A stretch of 64,000 nt of DNA from Bacillus sp. FJAT-25509 (GTDB lineage: Bacteria > Bacillota > Bacilli > Bacillales > Bacillaceae_G). Of the stretch, positions 45,218-53,105 are shown one piece after another. The notes beneath the pieces were generated by a model that did no database searches, was not told where the DNA came from, and worked only from the letters and a program-made list of their open reading frames with translations. The stretch lies in NCBI RefSeq assembly GCF_001420605.1, contig NZ_LJIZ01000023.1:62001-126000 (forward strand), written 5' to 3'. Within the stretch, counting starts at the first letter, position 1; every line of letters begins with the position of its first letter. Made by a program: the position numbers and the translations under genes.

Positions 45218-45424
45218 TCACTCTTCGAAATAATTTTTAAATGGTTTTTTAGGTGTATGTGTTTCGTTACGATAATAAGGATTATCTTCAGTAGAATCTT
45301 TAGGATCCAAGTTTGTTTTAATTACTAATGTAGGTCCTGTTGTCCCATGCTCTGCAATAATCCGATCATTTAATTCATTAAAATCAGGTAGTTTTTTATT
45401 CCCTGGTTGTAATGGCTCTGACAT
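45218..45424 (-). CDS. Small hypothetical protein
   Basis: A 68-residue hydrophilic, acidic protein (starts MSEPLQPGNKKLPDFNEL) with no recognised domain, signal peptide or membrane segment. ATG 45424 is strongly supported by AGGAGG seven bases upstream. Its own terminator makes it a separate transcript upstream of the RNase J-like gene. It is not an RpoY (RNA polymerase epsilon) homologue by sequence. Confidence 0.7.
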   Translation of the reverse strand: MSEPLQPGNKKLPDFNELNDRIIAEHGTTGPTLVIKTNLDPKDSTEDNPYYRNETHTPKKPFKNYFEE

Positions 45425-45592
45425 ATAAACACCTCCTGACAATAGGATGGTTTCTTCAAGAAAAATTATGTATTTAGGTTCGAATAAGTCTTAATTAGAA
45501 CAAAAAGTGGAGTGTACTTGCTTTTGCTAAAGTACATACTGTGAAAGCATAATAATCAAAGTGATATTTCAACTAAAAAGGTGGAATTATGA

Positions 45593-46246
45593 ATGTCAGT
45601 AATAGAGAAATTAGCAAGTTCTTTAAACCGTAGAGATGAAGAGGCCAACATCGAATTAGCGATTCAAGTTGCGGATCAAAATGATGAAAGCGCCGTAAAA
45701 GAACTGATTGAAAATCTTACCAACAAAAATAAAAACATCCAGAATGATTGCATAAAAGTTTTATATGAAATTGGTGAACGCAGACCATCTTTAATATCCG
45801 ATTATACTAATGAATTTTTTTCGCTTTTAGAAAGTAAAAATAATAGACTTCAATGGGGAGCTATGACTGCTTTAAACAGTATTACAAGTGACGTTCCTGA
45901 AAGGATATTTTCAAATATCCAAAAAATCATTGTTGCAGGTGACAATGGTTCAGTTATTACAAAAGATCAAGTTGTAAATATCCTTTTAAAATTATGTTCC
46001 ATTAAGACATATGCCAAAGAGTCATTTAATTCTCTTATTAATCAATTAGTTAAAAGTCCAACAAACCAACTCCCGATGTATGCAGAAAGATCGATGTCTA
46101 TTATTAATGAAGAAAATAAAAGTTTATTTATTGAAACATTCACTTCTAGGTTGGATGAAATTGAAAAAGAGTCTAAAAGAAAACGAGTTGAAAAGGTTAT
46201 TAAAAAGATAGTTAAAAAAATATTTAATACTTGTGTTGAAGTTTAA
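45593..46246 (+). CDS. HEAT-like helical repeat protein
   Basis: A 217-residue soluble, all-helical protein. Successive helix pairs such as AVKELIENLTNKNKNIQNDCIKVL and NRLQWGAMTALNSIT have the spacing and small-residue pattern of HEAT repeats. The C-terminus is strongly basic (KRKRVEKVIKKIVKKI). It probably mediates protein binding; function unknown. AAAGGTGG precedes the ATG. A clear terminator follows. Confidence 0.65.
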   Translation: MSVIEKLASSLNRRDEEANIELAIQVADQNDESAVKELIENLTNKNKNIQNDCIKVLYEIGERRPSLISDYTNEFFSLLESKNNRLQWGAMTALNSITSDVPERIFSNIQKIIVAGDNGSVITKDQVVNILLKLCSIKTYAKESFNSLINQLVKSPTNQLPMYAERSMSIINEENKSLFIETFTSRLDEIEKESKRKRVEKVIKKIVKKIFNTCVEV

Positions 46247-46580
46247 TCGAACAAAATGTGTACTTTGTTGTTAGGGGATCTGTAAGACCAATCCTCTAAA
46301 ACTATTTTTAGAATTAAGATAACATAGGAAAAGCAAACGGATCAGTTTAAGACTGGTCCGTTTTTTTTCTAGATTATTAAGGATGCTGTAATGAGCTAGA
46401 AAATCATTTGCTATAAAAATTGACAGGATTACTGATTTAATTTTTGTTTCCTTATCTTTTTTGTTGTTGGAAATGTTCGAATTATAAAAAAATGTATTTG
46501 ATAAAATTTGTAAAAACGAAAATCCTGTCAAATCACAATATAATAAAACTATCAAAAGAGAGAGAGGAAGATGGGGGAAA
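46247..46580 (+). other. Intergenic region before the dockerin subtilase
   Basis: The 334 bases contain the terminator of the HEAT-like gene (46336-46368), a widely spaced exact inverted repeat TTGACAGGATT (46420-46430) / AATCCTGTCAA (46521-46531), and a -10-like TATAAT (46539-46544). No gene is supported; the open frame on the minus strand here has no ribosome binding site. Confidence 0.55.
46336..46368 (+). terminator. Terminator after the HEAT-like gene
   Basis: AACGGATCAGT pairs with ACTGGTCCGTT (11 bp, one G-U), followed by a T-run. Confidence 0.9.
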
Positions 46581-49500
46581 ATGAAAAAGAGAATCAAAAA
46601 AAATGTTACGACCCTAGCAGTAACAACGGGTCTTGTAACTAGCGTATTTAATCCAATTTCTATTCAACACAATGTTCATGCACAATCAACGTCAAAAGTT
46701 GAACAAGTTTTATCGGCACTTACACCAGCTCAACGTGAGGCGATTAAACAATTAAAAGTTAGTGATAAAGAAGGACTTCAAGTATCTCCTGATATGGATT
46801 TAACAAGTGAAGCGACAACTTCTGTTATTGTTGAATTTAAGGACAAACCAGCAAATACAGCAGTCATGGTTGCAGAAGCTGATGGAACAATGCTTTCAAA
46901 AGCGGATGCTCAAGCGAAAGTAGACGCTTCACATGACACATTCCAATCAGATTTAAAAATGATTTTTAGTAAAGAGTTAAAAGAGAAGAAAAATCCTTAT
47001 AATATTAAGCGTTCTTACAAAAAAGCTTTTAATGGGGTTTCAATGACACTCCCAGCTAATAAAGTAAAATCATTGCTTAAATCAAGTGCCGTACAGGCTG
47101 TATGGAGTGATTTACAAGTTCAGCTAGATGATCCATCTACTAAGGAGTTATCAACTTCTGAACAACAATCTTCTACTCATACGATGGTAACATTCCCTGG
47201 TGTTGAAAAACTTCATGCAGAAGGCTTTACAGGAAAAGGTGTAAAAGTTGGAATTATTGATACTGGTATCGACTATAATCATCCAGATTTAAAAGGTGCT
47301 TTTAAAGGCGGATACGATTTCGTTGATAATGACAATGACCCCATGGAAACAACATATGCGGATTGGAAGAAATCTGGACAACCTGAATCTAATGGTGAAG
47401 CTTATTATACTGAGCATGGAACGCATGTAGCTGGGATTATTGCTGGACAAGGTAAGAATAATGCAGATTACTCAGTAACAGGAGTTGCGCCAGACGCTGA
47501 TATATACGCTTATCGTGTTCTTGGTCCATATGGATCTGGTCAAACTTCAGCAATTTTAGCCGGAATTGACAAAGCAGTTTCAGACGGAATGGATATCATT
47601 AGTATGTCACTTGGAGCGAACTACAATGACCCGTTATATCCTACAGCAATTGCGGTTAATAATGCTGTACTTTCAGGAGCGACAGCGGTTGTTGCAGCAG
47701 GAAATTCTGGAAGTAAAATGTATTCATTAGGTACTCCAGGAAATGCACCTTTGGCAATCACAGTTGGAGCAAGTGATACTGCTGCTACAATTCCAAATTA
47801 TTCAGCAACAGCAAAAGCATCAACTGGTGATTTACCGGCTGACCTGAAATTAGCTGCCCAAGGACTTTCTGATAATGTAGCGGATTTTCAAGGGAAAACG
47901 TATAAAATGGTAAATGTGGGACAAGGGCAAGAAACTTCTTATAATAAAAGAGATTCAAATGGCCAATATACAATACCAATCGATGTAACTGGAAAAATTG
48001 TTCTTGCTCAACGCGGTAGCTTAGGTATAGAAGAAATTGTTAAACGAGCTAAATCACATGGAGCAAAGGCTGTTGTTTTAGTGAATGCATCTGGAGATAC
48101 ATTACAAGATGTATATTTAGGAAACGTATATGGCTATATTCCAACATTTTTAGTAGGTAGCTTACAAGGTACTTATATTCAAATTAAAATACCTCTAACT
48201 GAAGCGGCGAAAGGAAATACAGTCGACTTTACATTCGGTAATATGAGCCAAACTGTCACACAAGGTAATAAATTAGCGGACTTTAGTTCAAGAGGTCCAT
48301 CTCGTGTATTATATGATATTAAACCAGAAGTAACAGCACCAGGAGTGTCTGTATTCTCAACTGTACCTTCTTTTATGCATAAAGATGATAATGGTAATCC
48401 ATTAACTGATTATCAATATGCGTATGAACGTTTGTCTGGCACATCGATGGCAACACCGAATGTATCAGGTGTAGCAGCATTATTAAAACAAGCTCACCCA
48501 GACATGACGCCAGCTGATATTAAGGCAACGCTAATGAATACAGCAGATCCATTAAATGATAAATATAGTGTATATGAAGTAGGTGCAGGTTTAGTAAATC
48601 CGTACAAAGCTGTTCATGCTGGGACGGAAATTCAAGTGAAAGACAAAACGAAAACATTAAGCAGTGATGCTAAAGATGCGGGTAGTGCTACTCTTGCAAG
48701 TAAAGGAATTAAAACAATTAAAAATATTACTGGAGCTTTAAGCTTTGGTGAACAAGCTGTTGATGGTAAGGTTCTATCAGATTCTCGTTCAATGACTTTA
48801 TTCAATAAAAGTTCTGAAGATAAAACATATGATGTAAAAGTTCAATTCCAAACATTGGGCGCACGATTTACAAATGACTCTAGAGCAGACCAAGATGCAG
48901 CTGCTAATGGGGTTACGTTAGATGTGAAATCTTCTATAAAAGTAAAACGATATAGTAGTGTGAATATGGATGCTACAATCAACGTTCCTAAAAGTGCTAA
49001 ACTTGGTACTTATGAAGGGTATGTTGTTTACACAAATCAAAAGAACCCTGATGAATCGTATAAAGTACCGTTTGCCATTCATACAGTTGATGAAGGAATT
49101 GATTATGTAAAAGGAGATCCAGCCGCTTTCACTATACCTTATGAAGCAGGTAGTAATGCGACAAAGTGGTCAATTGGAGTGGACTTTAAACTAAAATCTC
49201 ACATGCGTACGTTTGATTTCTTCCTTGTTGATCCAAAAACAAACGAAGAAATTGGTTACCTAGGCACAGCGGATGGAATGGGTGCAGATGAGGGGATGGA
49301 ATATTATTTCCGCGGTGTATTAAACGGTGGACAATATTATCCATTAACAGGAAACCCGGACAGTCCAGTTACATTTGATTATAAGGAAGTTGACCCAGGA
49401 TTATGGAAAATTAGAATGGTTGGTACAAATGATAAAGGTGCTACCTTCACTAGTGATGCTCCTGTTTATTATGGAGAGAAAGAGGCAAAGGTTACAATGA

Positions 49501-50870
49501 ATTATGAACCAGGTCAAATCGTTGAAACTGCTAATGCAACTGACAAAACAGTTACAGTAACAGGTGCTGCATTTGATAAAGACATTGCAGAAATGCAAGC
49601 AGCAGGCATTCCTGCTTCACAAGGCGAAAATAAGATGTATTATTACAATCCAAATAATTCTGCCGAAATTAATATCCCAGTAGACACTAATGGTAACTTT
49701 AATTCAACAATACCATTATCAACAGCTGGCCCAAATACCTTAGCAATTACACAGTATGACTTCTATGACAGAAATAAATCAACTGTTGAAAATTATGGTA
49801 GTACTAGAGACGTTTACTTTGTTAAAAAAGGAACTGCTTATACTACAGCAATTTCAGATAAACAACGTATCAACATGGGAGATTCAACAACAGTAACATT
49901 CTCAACGAAAAATGTAGCATCTAAGGTGAAAAAAGCTGAATACACTTTCATTTATCCTTCTAAGTTCTTAGATATGGTGAGTGTACAAGCTAAAGGAGAT
50001 TATAAAGGAAAACTAGATGTTCAATATACATCTACACCTTTTAATAGTACTTACAATAAAATGACAATTACAGCAACAGCACTTGGGGACCTTGCAACAT
50101 CAGGTATTACAGGAGATGCTTCATTAGTAGACGTAACATTTAAAGCAAAAGATGTCTACTACAAAGGACCAATGACATTTGAAGATCCAGCTGGTACATC
50201 TAGATTCTTTAGCGCAGTTTATACAAATGTGGATGACAGTAAGGTAACAACTCAAGGCATTCAACCTTATTTCTATGTTACTCCTACTTATTCTCTTATG
50301 AGAAGTATGGTTCAGGCAGAAGGAATGGCTACAGGAATTGACAATGCAGGGAATATTAATATGAAAAATCTTGACTATAATAAAGCTGGTTCAAAAATTA
50401 GTGTGAAAGATTCTGATGGTAAAGAATACGGAGTAGCTGATCCTTTAGGATATAGTGCAACTGCTCCAGCAGGTTTTACATCTAGATTACCAATAACAGA
50501 TAAGAAATTTACATTATCAATTGACGTACCAGGACACTTCACATTCAAGAAAGACTTTACAGTTGGTATAAAAGAAGACGGTAAAGTTACTGCAGGATCT
50601 AAACCAGTTGACTATTCTTATATTCCTGGTGGAGATGTTAATAAAGATAATGTAATTGACGTGAAAGATGCTCTATACATTCAAACGTATTGGGGAACAA
50701 ATAAACGTGATGCAGATATCAACTATGATGGCGTAGTTGATGAGAAAGATATGCAGTACGTAATTAATAACTATTTAATGCAAAATCCATGGAACGACAA
50801 TGCAGGTAAACCAGTTAAGAAATATAAAGGAAAAGATTTAGATGGTGTTTTAACTGATCTAGGATTATAA
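46581..50870 (+). CDS. Cell-associated subtilisin-family protease with cohesin-like domain and dockerin
   Basis: A 1429-residue secreted S8 protease. In order: signal peptide (to about residue 34, VHAQS); I9-type propeptide (about 77-178); catalytic domain with triad IIDTGID (Asp227), TEHGTHVAG (His279) and SGTSMATP (Ser622); an inserted PA domain (about 415-560); Fn3-like beta domains (about 690-830 and beyond); a cohesin-like beta-sandwich (about 1085-1225); and a type I dockerin (about 1350-1405) with two calcium loops, DVNKDNVIDVKD and DINYDGVVDEKD. The core resembles B. subtilis Vpr. The mixed cohesin-like/dockerin tail suggests assembly with itself or other surface proteins. GGGGG precedes the ATG. 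Confidence 0.9.
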   Translation: MKKRIKKNVTTLAVTTGLVTSVFNPISIQHNVHAQSTSKVEQVLSALTPAQREAIKQLKVSDKEGLQVSPDMDLTSEATTSVIVEFKDKPANTAVMVAEADGTMLSKADAQAKVDASHDTFQSDLKMIFSKELKEKKNPYNIKRSYKKAFNGVSMTLPANKVKSLLKSSAVQAVWSDLQVQLDDPSTKELSTSEQQSSTHTMVTFPGVEKLHAEGFTGKGVKVGIIDTGIDYNHPDLKGAFKGGYDFVDNDNDPMETTYADWKKSGQPESNGEAYYTEHGTHVAGIIAGQGKNNADYSVTGVAPDADIYAYRVLGPYGSGQTSAILAGIDKAVSDGMDIISMSLGANYNDPLYPTAIAVNNAVLSGATAVVAAGNSGSKMYSLGTPGNAPLAITVGASDTAATIPNYSATAKASTGDLPADLKLAAQGLSDNVADFQGKTYKMVNVGQGQETSYNKRDSNGQYTIPIDVTGKIVLAQRGSLGIEEIVKRAKSHGAKAVVLVNASGDTLQDVYLGNVYGYIPTFLVGSLQGTYIQIKIPLTEAAKGNTVDFTFGNMSQTVTQGNKLADFSSRGPSRVLYDIKPEVTAPGVSVFSTVPSFMHKDDNGNPLTDYQYAYERLSGTSMATPNVSGVAALLKQAHPDMTPADIKATLMNTADPLNDKYSVYEVGAGLVNPYKAVHAGTEIQVKDKTKTLSSDAKDAGSATLASKGIKTIKNITGALSFGEQAVDGKVLSDSRSMTLFNKSSEDKTYDVKVQFQTLGARFTNDSRADQDAAANGVTLDVKSSIKVKRYSSVNMDATINVPKSAKLGTYEGYVVYTNQKNPDESYKVPFAIHTVDEGIDYVKGDPAAFTIPYEAGSNATKWSIGVDFKLKSHMRTFDFFLVDPKTNEEIGYLGTADGMGADEGMEYYFRGVLNGGQYYPLTGNPDSPVTFDYKEVDPGLWKIRMVGTNDKGATFTSDAPVYYGEKEAKVTMNYEPGQIVETANATDKTVTVTGAAFDKDIAEMQAAGIPASQGENKMYYYNPNNSAEINIPVDTNGNFNSTIPLSTAGPNTLAITQYDFYDRNKSTVENYGSTRDVYFVKKGTAYTTAISDKQRINMGDSTTVTFSTKNVASKVKKAEYTFIYPSKFLDMVSVQAKGDYKGKLDVQYTSTPFNSTYNKMTITATALGDLATSGITGDASLVDVTFKAKDVYYKGPMTFEDPAGTSRFFSAVYTNVDDSKVTTQGIQPYFYVTPTYSLMRSMVQAEGMATGIDNAGNINMKNLDYNKAGSKISVKDSDGKEYGVADPLGYSATAPAGFTSRLPITDKKFTLSIDVPGHFTFKKDFTVGIKEDGKVTAGSKPVDYSYIPGGDVNKDNVIDVKDALYIQTYWGTNKRDADINYDGVVDEKDMQYVINNYLMQNPWNDNAGKPVKKYKGKDLDGVLTDLGL

Positions 50871-51261
50871 ATCGGTGATCGGAAAGAAAGATAAAAGTTT
50901 ATATAAATAGAGGTATAATTACCCAGAAATCACTGGTGAAAATGGTTCTAAGAATGGATTACTGAATGGAACGGCAGTGGTACGTTTCAGTCGAATATAG
51001 AATTTATGTCAAGTGAAACAAGGCAATGGTGTAAACGGATGCGTTGGAACGAAAAAATATACTGGTAGAGGGAAAAGAGTCATAACGACTCTTTTTTTTG
51101 TCTAAATTAGAAGAATATAAAGAAATATTTATGGAAACATAAACCTTTTATGGTAAAAATTGGTTTTTGGTTATATTATTAAAAATATAATAGAAAATGT
51201 TCTGACTGGGAATAGTGTTGTTCTCAATAAAGAACAAATAATAAATATAGGAGATGAGAAA
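50871..51261 (+). other. Intergenic region with possible coding relic and terminator
   Basis: 391 bases without an intact gene. A frame at about 50917-51000 is open for 28 codons (Asn/Gly/Glu-rich, ending TAG) and may be a relic of a secreted protein. A terminator is at 51073-51099, and the last 100 bases should hold the promoter of the next gene. Confidence 0.4.
51073..51099 (+). terminator. Terminator downstream of the dockerin subtilase
   Basis: AAAAGAGTC (51073-51081) pairs with GACTCTTTT (51087-51095), followed by TTTT. Confidence 0.85.
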
Positions 51262-51990
51262 ATGAATTTTAAGAAGACAAGCTTAAAACTCGGTTCTATT
51301 GCACTATGCGCTTCACTGTTAGCAGTTCCGTTTACTTCGAATGCTTCAGCCGCAACAAAAAAACCAGTTGTAGATACAACCAAGCAAGGTACTGCAATAG
51401 CTGCATATTATTATGTTAATGGAAAGAAAATTGAAATCCCTAAAGAGGATCTTGTAAAATTAACAACTGCGGGAAGTACTTACAAATTACCGAATGATCC
51501 GCTTAAACCTAAAACGAAACCAATTACTACCAATGGAGTGCAATGTATAGCTGGATATGAGTATGATGGAAGATTAATATCTGGTAATTTTGAAAATAAA
51601 AAATCAGGAACTAGATATGCAAATACAACAAGCTCTAATATGAAAAAAGTTTCTCAAATTGGTTCAGAACAAACCATCAATGCAGGATTCAGTGCTTCTG
51701 GAGAATTTAAGTGGGGGCCAGTAAAAACTACTGTCGGTTTTGATATAAGTGCTGGACAAAAATGGTCAACAACTGAATCATCTGAAGTTACAATTAAATC
51801 AGGCAAAATGGGATGGAATGACTACGGTTCATATAAAGAATCATGGACAGGTACATATTATTACTTAACAAACTCTTGTGGTCAAACATCAAAAGTAACA
51901 GTTTCACCTTATGGTCCTAAATATAAACTGGCAGTAGCTAGGGAATCAGCTATTCCGCCGGGTGTAACAAGCGCAAGCGTATCAAAGTAA
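51262..51990 (+). CDS. Secreted protein of unknown function, beta-rich
   Basis: A 242-residue exported protein with a clear signal peptide (MNFKKTSLKLGSIALCASLL... cleaved after ASA near residue 30). The mature part has two Cys (about 94 and near 213, in NSCGQTS). A central Ser/Thr/Gly-rich stretch of alternating polarity (about 115-185, for example GFSASGEFKWGPVKTTVGFD) resembles amphipathic hairpins of aerolysin/ETX-type pore formers; this resemblance is only a pattern. ATG 51262 follows TAGGAG. It is coupled to the lipoprotein gene one base downstream. Confidence 0.75.
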   Translation: MNFKKTSLKLGSIALCASLLAVPFTSNASAATKKPVVDTTKQGTAIAAYYYVNGKKIEIPKEDLVKLTTAGSTYKLPNDPLKPKTKPITTNGVQCIAGYEYDGRLISGNFENKKSGTRYANTTSSNMKKVSQIGSEQTINAGFSASGEFKWGPVKTTVGFDISAGQKWSTTESSEVTIKSGKMGWNDYGSYKESWTGTYYYLTNSCGQTSKVTVSPYGPKYKLAVARESAIPPGVTSASVSK

Positions 51991-51991
51991 A

Positions 51992-52747
51992 ATGAAAAGA
52001 GCGATTTGTTTATCTCAAGCTATAATTCTACTTATTACCCTAGCAGGCTGTACACCATTTAATTCAAAAGATAATAATCTACAAAAAACAAGCAATTCAC
52101 AAGAAGTTAGCAAAATTAAACAGAATCGTGAATTAGAATTAGTTGCTGTAAAAGAAGCTACTGAGAAAGATTCTTCACCTTCTAAAGCAGCTATCCACCA
52201 GTATGAGTTTCATTTTAAAGATAACTCAAAATCGAGTCCTTCAAAGGATTCAATCGTAAATGAAGCCACATTAGGAAATAGAAGTATAGTCATATTGAAT
52301 ACTCAAGAACTGGATAGTAACTTTGCTGTATTTGATTATGAAAATGAAAAGAATTTATGGAGAATCCGAAGTTTGATTACTTTAGATGTGAAGAATGGAC
52401 AGTATTTTAAAGATAAAGGTGGTTTAAAATTACCTTTTGAAAAATTTGTAGTTGCCACATCTACTGATTCTAATCCAGAGATTTGGTCATTTGCAGATCA
52501 TAAAAATATCGTAGCAGTTGCTAAATATAAAGAGTTTCCTTTCGAATCATCTGGTATAAATACCTTAAAAAGTGATAGTGGTAAGAGAAAATATTATTCT
52601 TACAAGAAAAACAAAAAAGAATTTATATTCTACCACGATTCTGAATATATCGTAGTTATATCAGGTAATTTAGCATTTAAAGATATGATAAAGCTTGCAG
52701 ATTCTTTACCGACTGTTAGCTCAGCGAACTTTCCAAGAAACAATTAG
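51992..52747 (+). CDS. Hypothetical lipoprotein
   Basis: A 251-residue lipoprotein. Signal peptide MKRAICLSQAIILLITLAGC with lipobox LAGC (Cys20). A lysine/serine-rich tether follows (to about residue 75), then a mixed alpha/beta domain that shows no known motif. The start lies one base after the upstream stop codon and lacks a good ribosome binding site, so it depends on translational coupling. The pairing with a secreted protein suggests a membrane-bound partner or immunity protein. Function unknown. Confidence 0.75.
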   Translation: MKRAICLSQAIILLITLAGCTPFNSKDNNLQKTSNSQEVSKIKQNRELELVAVKEATEKDSSPSKAAIHQYEFHFKDNSKSSPSKDSIVNEATLGNRSIVILNTQELDSNFAVFDYENEKNLWRIRSLITLDVKNGQYFKDKGGLKLPFEKFVVATSTDSNPEIWSFADHKNIVAVAKYKEFPFESSGINTLKSDSGKRKYYSYKKNKKEFIFYHDSEYIVVISGNLAFKDMIKLADSLPTVSSANFPRNN

Positions 52748-52800
52748 ATAATAAAGTAAAAAGAGCAAGAGGAGCCGGGTCATATTTTAGGAGTCGGTGT

Positions 52801-52953
52801 GAAAAAATTAAACTGAAATTTACGATTGAAGATCCTAATGGAAATGTGGTTGACACTTGGACAGAAAAAAATAATGAGAATGCTTATAAAGTATGGGCTC
52901 CAACAGCTGACATGCCTGCTGGAAAATACAAAGTGACATTGGTAAAACCGTAG
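52801..52953 (+). pseudogene. Fragment of a subtilase C-terminal beta domain
   Basis: One open frame of 50 codons ending TAG encodes KFTIEDPNGNVVDTW and PTADMPAGKYKVTL. These align with the C-terminal domain of the neighbouring minus-strand protease (TFNVKDANGNVVDTI and KPDLPNGTYYI). There is no start codon or ribosome binding site in front, so it is the tail of a lost protease gene. Confidence 0.7.
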
Positions 52954-52965
52954 TATATTAAACTA

Positions 52966-53014
52966 AAAAAACCTCAATCCGCTATGAGTCTTAGTTTGAT
53001 TGTGGTTTTTATTT
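52966..53014 (+). terminator. Terminator after the protease fragment
   Basis: AAAAACC-T-CAATC pairs with GATTG-T-GGTTTTT, followed by ATTTT. Confidence 0.8.
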
Positions 53015-53060
53015 TCGGAAATAGGGTTAAGCCTATAGTACGAGTGGGTTTATATTAATC

Positions 53061-53103
53061 AAAAAAGCTATCAATTCCTTAAATCAGGAAGGATAGCTTT
53101 TTT
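53061..53103. terminator. Bidirectional terminator of the minus-strand protease
   Basis: AAAAAAGCTATC pairs exactly with GATAGCTTTTTT, with an inner TCCTT/AGGA helix. It lies just beyond the stop codon of the protease at 53106. Confidence 0.9.
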
Positions 53104-53105
53104 AA

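Larger units (their letters stand above)
52748..53105 (+). other. Spacer with protease fragment and two terminators
   Basis: 358 bases without an intact gene. It contains a fragment of a subtilase-type C-terminal domain (52801-52953) and two strong hairpins (52966-53014, 53061-53103). Confidence 0.6.

Noticed and set aside
46271-46597. 108-codon minus-strand open frame upstream of the dockerin subtilase
   Set aside because: Phe/Leu/Ile-rich translation of AT-rich spacer, covers the HEAT-like gene terminator and the subtilase promoter, and has no ribosome binding site.
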